Assembly (NCBI RefSeq): GCF_026625785.1
Contig: NZ_CP113063.1
Span: forward strand, 2,356,001 to 2,420,000
Length of the DNA stretch: 64,000 bases
Reading direction: 5' to 3'
From: Gordonia sp. SL306
Lineage (GTDB): Bacteria; Actinomycetota; Actinomycetes; Mycobacteriales; Mycobacteriaceae
The translations under genes were made by a program, and so were the position numbers. Shown here piece by piece: positions 46,392-53,783 of the stretch; within the stretch, counting starts at the first letter, position 1; each line of letters opens with the position of its first letter. The notes under the pieces were generated by a model that worked only from the letters and a program-made list of their open reading frames with translations, was not told where the DNA came from and ran no database searches.

Positions 46392-46428
46392 TCGCTGAGA
46401 TGTCGCGCATGTCGCGATGTGCGCGGGG
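46386..46428 (+). repeat. Right 43-bp direct repeat flanking the AbiEi-like pseudogene
   Basis: Second copy of the repeat at 45630-45672 (35/43 identical), overlapping the first codons of the pseudogene. It is followed at 46465-46479 by a GC-only 15-bp palindrome (CCCGGGC-G-GCCCGGG), a possible terminator for the tfoX-like gene. Confidence 0.75.
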
Positions 46429-46491
46429 CCGCACCGGGTCCGCCTTTGCGGTCGGGCCGGTGGGCCCGGGCGGCCCGGGTCGGCGGGCCGG

Positions 46492-46824
46492 CTACTTGGG
46501 CGGGAGTTTGCGGGCGTAGTCGGCGCCGATGGCCACCCAGCGCTGCAGTTGGCGTTCGGTGCGGATGCCGTCGTCGGAGATGCGCAGCCAGCCGCGGGTC
46601 TCGCGACCGGACATGACCATGGGTGCGGTGTGGTCGAACTCCAGCAACACCTCGGTCTCCTCGGGTGGAACCCGCACCATGAGCCCGCCCTGGCCGCTAG
46701 CGGCGATGGCCATGTTGCCGTTGATCAGAAACGCGAGGCCCCCGAACATCGACTTCTCGTCGAGTCCGCATTCGGTGGCCAGCATCCCGCGAATCCGGTA
46801 GGCGAGGTCGTCGTCGTAGGCCAC
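46492..46824 (-). CDS. TfoX N-terminal-like protein
   Basis: 110-residue small protein from GTG 46824 (VAYDDDLAYRIRGMLATECGLDEKSMFGGLAFLINGNMAIAASGQGGLMVRV). The MFGGLAFLINGNM block is the TfoX-N family signature. In actinobacteria such proteins are stand-alone and uncharacterised, unlike the competence regulator TfoX of gamma-proteobacteria. A TACTCT -10 element lies 7 nt upstream of the GTG, supporting this start over the longer open frame. Confidence 0.85.
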   Translation of the reverse strand: MAYDDDLAYRIRGMLATECGLDEKSMFGGLAFLINGNMAIAASGQGGLMVRVPPEETEVLLEFDHTAPMVMSGRETRGWLRISDDGIRTERQLQRWVAIGADYARKLPPK

Positions 46825-46831
46825 GGATTCG

Positions 46832-46837
46832 AGAGTA
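46832..46837 (-). promoter_or_regulatory. -10 element of the tfoX-like gene (leaderless)
   Basis: TACTCT on the minus strand, 7 nt before GTG 46824. Confidence 0.55.
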
Positions 46838-46852
46838 GGCCCGACGGGAGGC

Positions 46853-46881
46853 TTGGAAAAGAACTTACCGATGAGTAAGAT
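46853..46881 (+). promoter_or_regulatory. Sigma-A-type promoter of the acyl-CoA dehydrogenase gene
   Basis: TTGGAA (46853-46858), a 17-bp spacer, and TAAGAT (46876-46881), ending 6 nt before ATG 46888. This is the clearest -35/-10 pair in the window and predicts a leaderless mRNA. Confidence 0.75.
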
Positions 46882-46887
46882 ATCGGC

Positions 46888-48084
46888 ATGGCGATCAACC
46901 TGGAGCTTCCGTCGACATTTGACCCGACGGTCGAGCGCACCCACCTCGCGGCCGAGCACATCTTCCGGCCCATCTCGCGCAAGTACGACAAGGGCGAGCA
47001 CGAGTACCCGACCGAGCTCGATGAGCTGGGCAAACTCGCCAAGCAGGCGCGGTCGAAGGAAAAGGAGTCCGACGGTGACACCGCTGCCGCCGCCGACGCT
47101 CCGTCACACAACGGCCCGAACATGCGCGCCCTCATCTCGGCTCGAGAGATGAGTTGGGGAGACGTCGGGCTATTGCTCTCCATCCCCGGCCAGGGGCTCG
47201 GCAATGCGGCGATCGCCGCGGTGGCCACCGAGGAGCAACTCGAGAGGTTCTCCGGGGTGTGGGCGGCGATGGCCATCACCGAGCCGAGCTTCGGTTCCGA
47301 CTCGGCCGCCGTCTCGACGACCGCGACGCGCGACGGTGACGACTACGTCATCAACGGCGAGAAGATCTTCGTCACCGCGGGCTCCCGGGCCGATCACGTC
47401 GTGGTCTGGGCGACCGTCGACCGCAACGCGGGCCGGGCCGCGATCAAGAGCTTCGTCGTGCCGATGACCACCGAGGGTGTGACCGTCGCCCGCCTCGAGC
47501 ACAAGCTCGGCATCCGGTCGTCGGACACCGCGGTGCTGCGCTTCGAGAACGCCCGCGTCCCCGCCGACAACCTGCTCGGTTCGCCCGAGGTGGACACCAA
47601 GAAGGCGTTCGCCGGCGTCATGCAGACCTTCGACAACACGCGTCCCGTGGTGGCCGCGATGGCCATCGGCCTCGGCCGCGCCGCGCTCGAGGAACTGCGA
47701 CGCATGCTCGAGGAGGCCGGGCACGCGATCGATTACGACAAGCCTGCCGCCGCCCAGCACGCGTCGGTGTGTGAGTTCATCCGTCTCGAATCCGATTGGG
47801 AGGCATCGTGGTTGCACACGGTGCGGGCGGCCTGGATGGCCGACAACAAGGAGCCGAACTCCAGCGAGGCGTCGATGTCGAAGGCCAAGGCAGGCCGCAC
47901 GGTCACCGACATCACCAACAAGGCCGTCGAGGTCGGGTCGACGGCGGGTTTCTCGGAGACGATGCTGCTGGAGAAGTGGGCCCGCGACGCGAAGATCCTC
48001 GACATCTTCGAGGGCACTCAGCAGATCCAGCAGCTGATCATCGCGCGACGTGTTCTGGGGAAGTCCAGCGCCGATCTCAGATAG
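46888..48084 (+). CDS. Acyl-CoA dehydrogenase
   Basis: 398-residue FAD flavoenzyme introducing the alpha,beta double bond in an acyl-CoA. Landmarks: MAITEPSFGSDSAAVSTTATRDGDDYVINGEKIFVTAGS (FAD/substrate region near 125-170) and ARDAKILDIFEGTQQIQQLIIAR at the C-terminus, where the Glu of IFEGT is the usual catalytic base. N-terminus MAINLELPSTFDPTVERTHLAAEHIFRP matches mycobacterial FadE proteins acting on bulky substrates. Neighbouring thiolase and ketosteroid-isomerase-like genes suggest a shared beta-oxidation or steroid context. Confidence 0.92.
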   Translation: MAINLELPSTFDPTVERTHLAAEHIFRPISRKYDKGEHEYPTELDELGKLAKQARSKEKESDGDTAAAADAPSHNGPNMRALISAREMSWGDVGLLLSIPGQGLGNAAIAAVATEEQLERFSGVWAAMAITEPSFGSDSAAVSTTATRDGDDYVINGEKIFVTAGSRADHVVVWATVDRNAGRAAIKSFVVPMTTEGVTVARLEHKLGIRSSDTAVLRFENARVPADNLLGSPEVDTKKAFAGVMQTFDNTRPVVAAMAIGLGRAALEELRRMLEEAGHAIDYDKPAAAQHASVCEFIRLESDWEASWLHTVRAAWMADNKEPNSSEASMSKAKAGRTVTDITNKAVEVGSTAGFSETMLLEKWARDAKILDIFEGTQQIQQLIIARRVLGKSSADLR

Positions 48085-48099
48085 TCACGCGCGAACGAA

Positions 48100-48588
48100 T
48101 CATCGTCGACGTCGGACGAGGCCGACGTCGATGTGGTCGGCATCGACCTCGCCGCCCGACCGCGTACGGACGTCCACGATCACCGGCTCGCCGGATTCGG
48201 AATCGGTGAGGCGAAGCGGGGCGCCCTGCGGCTGCAGGTATTGGTTGCCCCACTGCAGCAGGCCGAGCACCACCGGCAGCAGGTCGCGACCCATCTGGGT
48301 CAGGAGGTACTCGTTGCGCGCGCGCTGTCCGGGTTCCCGGTACGGAACCTTCTCGAAGATGCCCGCCTCGGTCAGTTCCCTCAGCCGAGTCGACGCGACC
48401 GCGTCGGTGATCCCGACGCGACGGGCGAACTGGTCGAACCGGGTGGCGCCGTAGAACGCCTCCCGCAGGATCAGCATCGCCGACCGCGTTCCGACGATGT
48501 CGATGGCCTTGGCGATGGAACAGTCGGTTGCCTCCCAGCTGTCGCGGTCGGCGAGCGGACCCGTGAGCGTCATCATGTGAGACATCAT
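48100..48588 (-). CDS. HxlR family winged-helix regulator
   Basis: About 162 residues. The HxlR signature is clear: DCSIAKAIDIVGTRSAMLILREAFYGATRFDQFARRVGITDAVASTRLRELTEAGIFEKVPYREPGQRARNEYLLT. ATG 48588 is taken because the longer frame (TTG 48606) would run over the operator; ATG 48585 or 48576 are alternatives. It is divergent from the thiolase gene, and the intervening DNA carries a symmetric four-half-site operator, so it probably represses itself and the thiolase. Confidence 0.88.
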   Translation of the reverse strand: MMSHMMTLTGPLADRDSWEATDCSIAKAIDIVGTRSAMLILREAFYGATRFDQFARRVGITDAVASTRLRELTEAGIFEKVPYREPGQRARNEYLLTQMGRDLLPVVLGLLQWGNQYLQPQGAPLRLTDSESGEPVIVDVRTRSGGEVDADHIDVGLVRRRR

Positions 48589-48592
48589 ACAT

Positions 48593-48651
48593 CTGACTTG
48601 ACACAACCATAGTCAGCGCGTAGACCTCTGACTATGGCCTACCCAAGTCAG
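48593..48651. promoter_or_regulatory. Nested symmetric operator between hxlR and thiolase
   Basis: Four half-sites with perfect mirror spacing: CTGACTTG (48593-48600), 6 bp, CCATAGTCAG (48607-48616), 11 bp, CTGACTATGG (48628-48637), 6 bp, CAAGTCAG (48644-48651). Inner and outer pairs are each perfect inverted repeats sharing a TGACT core. Likely binds two HxlR dimers. Confidence 0.85.
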
Positions 48652-48674
48652 GTGGGCTCGGAGATGGAGGAACC

Positions 48675-49850
48675 ATGACAAACGCGGTCATCGTCGACGC
48701 GGTACGGACGCCCATCGGCAAGGGGAAGCCGACCGGAGCGCTGCGCGACGTGCATGCGGTGGATCTGCTGGCACACAGCCTGTCGGCCCTCGTCGAACGC
48801 ACCGGTATCGATCCGGCGGTCGTCGACGACGTGGTGACCGGGGTGGTCACCCAGTCCGGCGAGCAGGGGTTCAACATCGCACGTCGCGCGTTGCTCGCCG
48901 CCGGCTATCCCGAGTCGGTACCAGGCGTATCCGTCGATCGACAGTGCGGTAGCGGTCAGCAGGCGATCGCGTTCGCGGCGCAGGGGGTCATCTCCGGCGC
49001 CTACGATGTCGTCGTCGCGGCCGGGGTGGAGTCGATGTCGCGCGTGCCGATGGGATCGGCGGTCGCGGGGACGAGTGATCTGAACGGCGTCGCGTTCGAC
49101 GAGCGTTATCCCGACGGTCTTGTCGGGCAGGGAATCTCGGCCGAGCTGATCGCCGCCCGCTGGAACATCTCGCGAACCGCCATCGACGAGTTCGCGCTAC
49201 GGTCCCATGACCTTGCCGCCGTGGCGACCAAGAACGGACTGTTCGAGAAGGAGATCGTGCCCCTGGCCGGACTCGACGTCGACGAGGGCATCCGCATGGG
49301 GAGTACGGTCGCCGATCTCGCCAAGCTCCGGCCTGCCTACTACGACGAGGCGACGGCGACGCGGTTCCCGGAGATCGGCTGGAAGGTCACCGCCGCGAGC
49401 GCCAGTCAGATCAGCGACGGTTCGGCCGCGCTGCTGATCATGTCCGAGGAGAAGGCCCGCGAACTCGGTCTACGGCCACGGGCTCGGGTGCATTCGTTCT
49501 CGGTCGCAGGCGACGATCCGCTGATGATGCTCACCGCGGTGATCCCCGCGACACGCAAGGTCCTCGCCCGCAGTGGCCTCGATCTCGCCGACATCGGGCT
49601 GTTCGAGGTCAACGAGGCGTTCGCCCCCGTCGTCCTGGCCTGGGCGGCCGAACTCGGCGTCGATCCCGAGCGGGTGAACGTGCACGGCGGGGCCATCGCG
49701 CTGGGCCATCCGCTGGGAGCCAGTGGCGCCCGCCTGGCGACGACGGCGATCAACGCTCTCGAGCAACGCGACGAACGATATGCACTGCAGACGATGTGCG
49801 AGGCGGGCGGTCTCGCGAACGCGACCATCTACGAGCGCCTCGATGCCTGA
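48675..49850 (+). CDS. Acetyl-CoA C-acyltransferase (thiolase)
   Basis: 391-residue thiolase with nucleophile C91 (DRQCGSGQQ), active-site NEAFAPV, histidine in NVHGGAIALGHPLGASGAR, and the second cysteine in MCEAGG. ATG 48675 has GGAGG upstream. Full length for the family. Controlled probably by the divergent HxlR. It could perform the last step of beta-oxidation together with the nearby acyl-CoA dehydrogenase, or cleave acetoacetyl-CoA produced by the 53.8-60.7 kb operon; both are inferences. Confidence 0.94.
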   Translation: MTNAVIVDAVRTPIGKGKPTGALRDVHAVDLLAHSLSALVERTGIDPAVVDDVVTGVVTQSGEQGFNIARRALLAAGYPESVPGVSVDRQCGSGQQAIAFAAQGVISGAYDVVVAAGVESMSRVPMGSAVAGTSDLNGVAFDERYPDGLVGQGISAELIAARWNISRTAIDEFALRSHDLAAVATKNGLFEKEIVPLAGLDVDEGIRMGSTVADLAKLRPAYYDEATATRFPEIGWKVTAASASQISDGSAALLIMSEEKARELGLRPRARVHSFSVAGDDPLMMLTAVIPATRKVLARSGLDLADIGLFEVNEAFAPVVLAWAAELGVDPERVNVHGGAIALGHPLGASGARLATTAINALEQRDERYALQTMCEAGGLANATIYERLDA

Positions 49851-49862
49851 CAGTGCTACCGT

Positions 49863-49890
49863 CTCGAAGTAGAACACGTTCTACTTCGAG
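49863..49890. promoter_or_regulatory. 28-bp perfect palindrome containing a KstR-type box
   Basis: Perfect inverted repeat with 13-bp arms CTCGAAGTAGAAC / GTTCTACTTCGAG and 2-bp centre. The core TAGAACACGTTCTA (49870-49883) matches the published KstR consensus TNNAACNNGTTNNA at every fixed position. KstR represses cholesterol catabolism genes until the CoA-activated ligand appears. It sits just upstream of the ketosteroid-isomerase-like gene. Confidence 0.85.
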
Positions 49891-49901
49891 GAAGGCTTGT
49901 G

Positions 49902-50291
49902 ATGACGGTTGACCAGGGCACACTCAGCGAGAAGATCAACGCGGCGGTGGACGCCTACGTCGAGCTGCTCAACTCGGGAACGGCCGAGCAGATCGCCGAT
50001 CTCTACGCGGCCGACGCATCGGTCGAGGACCCGATCGGCGCCGACCTGCGCACCACGCGCGATCAGCTCGTGGAGTTCTACTCGGTGATCACCGGTATGG
50101 ATGAGCGGACGGCGACGCTGAAGTGGAAGAGGATCGCCGGTGACACCGCGGTCTTCGAGTTCACCCTGGTCACCGGCACGTCGGGGATGAAGTTCGAGAT
50201 CACCCCGATCGACATCATGGTGTTCGACGCGCAGGGCAAGGTGTCGTCGATGCGCGCCGTGTGGGAGCAGTCGGACCTCAAGCAGCTCTAG
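49902..50291 (+). CDS. Ketosteroid isomerase-like protein (NTF2/SnoaL fold)
   Basis: 129-residue cone-fold protein. The segment LYAADASVEDPIGADLRTTRDQLVEFYSVITGMDERTATLKWKRIAGDTAVFEFTLVT is characteristic of the steroid delta-isomerase branch, with the family aspartate-containing DPIG and a Tyr in the N-terminal helix (VDAYVELLN). GAGGAAGG lies 6 nt before ATG 49902 (GTG 49899 possible). The KstR-type palindrome upstream supports a steroid-related role. Similar in size and type to mycobacterial Rv0760c. Confidence 0.85.
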   Translation: MTVDQGTLSEKINAAVDAYVELLNSGTAEQIADLYAADASVEDPIGADLRTTRDQLVEFYSVITGMDERTATLKWKRIAGDTAVFEFTLVTGTSGMKFEITPIDIMVFDAQGKVSSMRAVWEQSDLKQL

Positions 50292-50294
50292 CAG

Positions 50295-50975
50295 TCAGCC
50301 CCGTCCCGTCGGCCGGAGCACGATCTCCTCGGGATGTGCGTCGGCCGGCGTGGCGATCGCATGGACGATGGCGTTCGCGACCGTCGAGGTCTTGAGGAAC
50401 TTCGACGGGTCGTACTCGTTGCCCTCGATGGCCGTGAGGTCGCGCTGCATGTCGGTGTCGATTCGACCGGGGAAGACCGAGGTCACCCGCAGTGTGGGCT
50501 CTTCGGCGCGGAGTGCGTCGGCCAGCGCCCGCAATCCGAATTTGCTGGCCGCGTACGGCGCCCAGCCCGGATTGGCGCGGCGGCCGGCACCGGAGTTGAC
50601 GAACACCACGTGGCCGCCGGCCTCCCGCAGCGCGGGCAGCAGCAGCCGGGTCAATTCGGCGGCGGCCACCAGGTTCACCTCCAGAACGTGCTGCCATTCC
50701 TCGACCGGCGTATCGGCGACAGTTTCCAGGGAACTGCCGACGCCGGCATTATGGACCAGGACGTCGAGGTCATTGATCGCCTCGGTGGCCGCCTCGACCT
50801 CGTCGTAGTCGGTGAGTTCCACGGGGAACGTGCTCGCGCCCTCAAGCTCGGTCGCGAGCGAGTCGAGTTCGGGTGAGGGGCGTCCTCCGAGCAGGAGGTC
50901 ATGGGTGGGGGAGAGCCGGCGGGCGATCTCGGCGCCGAGGCCGCGGCTCGCCCCGGTGATCAGAGCGGTGGGCAC
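50295..50975 (-). CDS. Short-chain dehydrogenase/reductase
   Basis: 226-residue NAD(P)-dependent oxidoreductase from GTG 50975 (VPTALITGASRGLGAEIARRL). Motifs: TGASRGLG at 7-14, NAGVGSS, the catalytic serine in VNSGAG and YAASK. Substrate unknown. The short form is supported by TAACCT 7 nt upstream of GTG and lack of a Shine-Dalgarno sequence. Convergent with the isomerase-like gene and divergent from the glucosylglycerate hydrolase gene. Confidence 0.88.
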   Translation of the reverse strand: MPTALITGASRGLGAEIARRLSPTHDLLLGGRPSPELDSLATELEGASTFPVELTDYDEVEAATEAINDLDVLVHNAGVGSSLETVADTPVEEWQHVLEVNLVAAAELTRLLLPALREAGGHVVFVNSGAGRRANPGWAPYAASKFGLRALADALRAEEPTLRVTSVFPGRIDTDMQRDLTAIEGNEYDPSKFLKTSTVANAIVHAIATPADAHPEEIVLRPTGRG

Positions 50976-50982
50976 GGGTTCG

Positions 50983-50988
50983 AGGTTA
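50983..50988 (-). promoter_or_regulatory. -10 element of the SDR gene (leaderless)
   Basis: TAACCT on the minus strand, 7 nt before GTG 50975. Confidence 0.55.
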
Positions 50989-51060
50989 CGGGGTCCGCCG
51001 GGCGCCGACGGCGCTTCCCCTCGATGCGCGGCAACGCGGCGCGCAGTGCAGAATCGACCC

Positions 51061-52401
51061 GTGGCCCGGTATGGATTCACCCCGACTCAGTTGTCTGCGC
51101 GTGCCGCCTATCTGCTCCGCGGCAACGACCTGGGCACCATGACGAGCGCCGCGCCCAAGCTGTACCCGCACATGTGGAGCTGGGATGCCGCATTCGTGAC
51201 CGTCGGTCTGGCGCCGTTGTCGGTCGAGCGTGCCGTGATCGAGATGGACACCCTGCTGTCTGCGCAGTGGGAGAACGGGATGATCCCGCACATCGTGTTC
51301 GCCAACGGGCGCGACGGCTACTTCCCGGGGCCCGCACGCTGGGAGTGCGCACGGCTCGCCGCGTGCGCGCCGGACTATCCGGACACCTCCGGTATCACCC
51401 AGCCGCCAGTGCATGCCATTGCCGTGCAACGCATCCTGGACCACTCGCGTCGCCACGGCCGCACCACGCGGTCGGTCGCAAACGAATTCATCGATCGGCG
51501 ATGGGGTTCGCTGGTGCGGTGGCATCGGTGGCTCGCCCACGCCCGTGATCCCAACGGCCGCGGTCGCATCACCCTCTTCCACGGCTGGGAGTCGGGGATG
51601 GACAACTCGCCACGCTGGGACCGTCCCTACGCGAATGTGGTTCCCGGCGAGGATCTCCCGCCGTACACCCGGGCCGACCTGGAGCACGTGGCGGATCTGT
51701 CCATGCGTCCGAGCAACAACGAGTACGACCGGTACATCTGGCTGGTCGAGCAGATGAAGCGGGCCAACTACGACGACGACATCCTGCCCAAGGTGATGAG
51801 CTTCGCGGTGGAGGACGTGTTTGTCAGCGCGATCTTCGCGGTGGCCTGCGACGTGCTCGCGACGATCGGTGAGGATTATTCGAAGCCCCGGTCCGACGTC
51901 CGTGACCTGCGCGCCTGGGCGGATCGGTTCCGTGCCGGCGTGGTGGCGGCCGCCAACGAACGAAACGGTGCGGCAAGCGATTTCGATCTGCGCGCCGGCG
52001 CCTGGATCAACACCGAGACGATCGCGGTGTTCGCGCCGCTCATCTGCGGCGGATTGTCGCGGGAGCGTGAGCGGGCATTGCTCCGACTGTTCGACGGTCC
52101 GCGGTTCTGCGGTCATCCGGATCTGCGCTACGCGGTGCCGCCGTCGACGTCGCCGATCTCGATGGATTTCAAACCCCGCGAGTACTGGCGCGGCCCGGTG
52201 TGGCCGGTGATGACGTGGCTGTTCAGCTGGGCGTTCGCGCGTCGTGGGTGGACCGAGCGGTCGGCGCGCCTGCGAGAGGAAGGGCTCCGCCAGGCCACCG
52301 ATGGCGCATTCGCGGAATACTACGAACCTTTCACCGGCGAACCGCTGGGCAGCATGCAGCAGAGCTGGACCGCGGCGGCGGTGCTGGATTGGCTGGACTG
52401 A
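51061..52401 (+). CDS. ggh: Glucosylglycerate hydrolase (GH63)
   Basis: Hydrolyses glucosylglycerate to glucose and glycerate; described in Mycolicibacterium hassiacum, where it mobilises the solute on recovery from nitrogen starvation. The 446-residue length equals that enzyme as I recall it. Signature stretches match: FTPTQLSARAAYLLRGNDLGTM, YPHMWSWDAAFV, WENGMIPHIVFANG, HGWESGMDNSPRWD, and REYWRGPVWPVMTWLF with the YYEPFTGEPLGSMQQSWTAA end. GTG 51061 is preceded 6 nt upstream by CAGAAT, an imperfect -10. No synthesis genes (gpgS/gpgP) are next to it. Confidence 0.92.
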   Translation: MARYGFTPTQLSARAAYLLRGNDLGTMTSAAPKLYPHMWSWDAAFVTVGLAPLSVERAVIEMDTLLSAQWENGMIPHIVFANGRDGYFPGPARWECARLAACAPDYPDTSGITQPPVHAIAVQRILDHSRRHGRTTRSVANEFIDRRWGSLVRWHRWLAHARDPNGRGRITLFHGWESGMDNSPRWDRPYANVVPGEDLPPYTRADLEHVADLSMRPSNNEYDRYIWLVEQMKRANYDDDILPKVMSFAVEDVFVSAIFAVACDVLATIGEDYSKPRSDVRDLRAWADRFRAGVVAAANERNGAASDFDLRAGAWINTETIAVFAPLICGGLSRERERALLRLFDGPRFCGHPDLRYAVPPSTSPISMDFKPREYWRGPVWPVMTWLFSWAFARRGWTERSARLREEGLRQATDGAFAEYYEPFTGEPLGSMQQSWTAAAVLDWLD

Positions 52402-52591
52402 CACACCGCGTGGGCGGCGGGCCCGGCAAAAGCGCCCCAGAAATCCGCCCCCATCAGGGCCGCGGTTGACGCATTGTTTGTCGAGCACGTCTGGAGGGTG
52501 CCTTTCTGGGGTGCTTTTCGGGCGGACGCGCTTCCGGTTGACGGGCCGACACACAGTCCGGTTGGCCGAACCCGGAATCAGCCGCACTCGA

Positions 52592-53602
52592 TCAGGCCGG
52601 CTCGACCTCGTACTGCCGCCGCCATTGGGTCGGGGTCTGGCCGAACCGCTGACGAAACCAGCGCGAGAAGTTGCCGGGGGACGAGAACCCGAGCAGTTCG
52701 GCGATCTCGATGAGGGCGTGGCGCCGATTGCCGACCATGTGCTTGGCGAGCTCGACCCGGATTGAGTCGAGGACAGAGGAAAAGGTCTCACCTTCGGCGG
52801 CGAGTCGTCGGTGGACGGTCCGGCGGTCGACCCCGAGACTGCGTGCGACCTGGTCGACCGAACAGCGACCGGTCGGTAGGAGGAGCTCGATCAGCTCGCG
52901 GACCCGGTACTCCGTTCGCGGATCGGCCGAGCCACCGGTGTCGTCGAGAAAATCCTGGGTGTAGCGGCGGAGCTCTGGATCCGACATGACGTTGCGAGTG
53001 TCGAGATCCTTTGTGTACAGCGAGATCCCGTTCGAGTCCTGCCCGAACCGGACGACGGTTCCGAAGAACTGGTTGTGTGTCCGGGCATCGTCCGGCGGCG
53101 GATGAGTGAACGTGACCCCGACCGGGTGCCAGTCCGGCGAGATGAATCCCTGGAGAAGTTGGTGCAGAACGGCGACGGCGAGCTCGACGGATTGCCGGAA
53201 CTCCCCGGAAACACCGACGTCGAGGGTGATACGGAGGGTCGCGATGCCGCCGACCTCCGACAGTCGCGTCCGGAGGGCTTCGTTGTACATGTGTTGATGA
53301 CGGATCAACACCCCGAGAGCGCTCCGCACGTCGGGCTCCTCACGGATGACCAGGCTCAACGGGCCCAGGTTGGCGAGGCGGCGATAGTGCGCAAGCGCGA
53401 GCCCGAAATCCTCCCGGCCCGACGCGGCGGCGGATCGCTCGAGTAGGTCGGCGATCGCCTCGGCGGGTACCCAACGGTCCTGGAGGCTGAGGCTCGCAGG
53501 GTCGAGTCCGACGTCACGGACGAGCTGGGCGGGATCGAGCCCCAGCGAGTGGCCGAGCTCGACGAAGTTGTTGAGTGCGGCGTAGCGGGCGAGCGGTTTC
53601 AC
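52592..53602 (-). CDS. AraC family transcriptional regulator
   Basis: 336-residue regulator from GTG 53602 (VKPLARYAALNNFVELGHSLGLDPAQLVRDVG). The N-terminal ligand-sensing region of about 190 residues is of the AraC_N/PF12625-like type. The C-terminal double HTH (about 240-330) reads CSVDQVARSLGVDRRTVHRRLAAEGETF and ALIEIAELLGFSSPGNFSRWFRQRFGQTPTQWRR. It is divergent from the 53784-60697 catabolic operon and is its probable activator. TAGACT 7 nt upstream of GTG supports a leaderless start. The 190 bp downstream (52402-52591) shows no feature. Confidence 0.9.
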   Translation of the reverse strand: MKPLARYAALNNFVELGHSLGLDPAQLVRDVGLDPASLSLQDRWVPAEAIADLLERSAAASGREDFGLALAHYRRLANLGPLSLVIREEPDVRSALGVLIRHQHMYNEALRTRLSEVGGIATLRITLDVGVSGEFRQSVELAVAVLHQLLQGFISPDWHPVGVTFTHPPPDDARTHNQFFGTVVRFGQDSNGISLYTKDLDTRNVMSDPELRRYTQDFLDDTGGSADPRTEYRVRELIELLLPTGRCSVDQVARSLGVDRRTVHRRLAAEGETFSSVLDSIRVELAKHMVGNRRHALIEIAELLGFSSPGNFSRWFRQRFGQTPTQWRRQYEVEPA

Positions 53603-53783
53603 AACGCCGAGTCTATGTCCCCGATTGCACAATCACACGTCCCGTAGAGAAAAGATTCCGGGCTGCGATCCTCGTAGTGTTGGGTCCATCACATCAGATG
53701 GTCGACATACATGGCGATCACATTCACAGGCCTGCCGTGATGACTCTCATGAGCGATCCCGGGCCGAAAAGAAGGAGGACAAC
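53603..53783. promoter_or_regulatory. Divergent control region of araC and the BKACE operon
   Basis: Holds TAGACT (minus strand, 53610-53615, araC -10), a perfect palindrome GATTG-CA-CAATC at 53623-53634 next to it, and a direct repeat ATCACAT at 53688-53694 and 53717-53723 (29 bp apart), candidate AraC half-sites. The operon's leader ends in GAAGGAGG before ATG 53784. Operator assignments are inferred. Confidence 0.5.
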
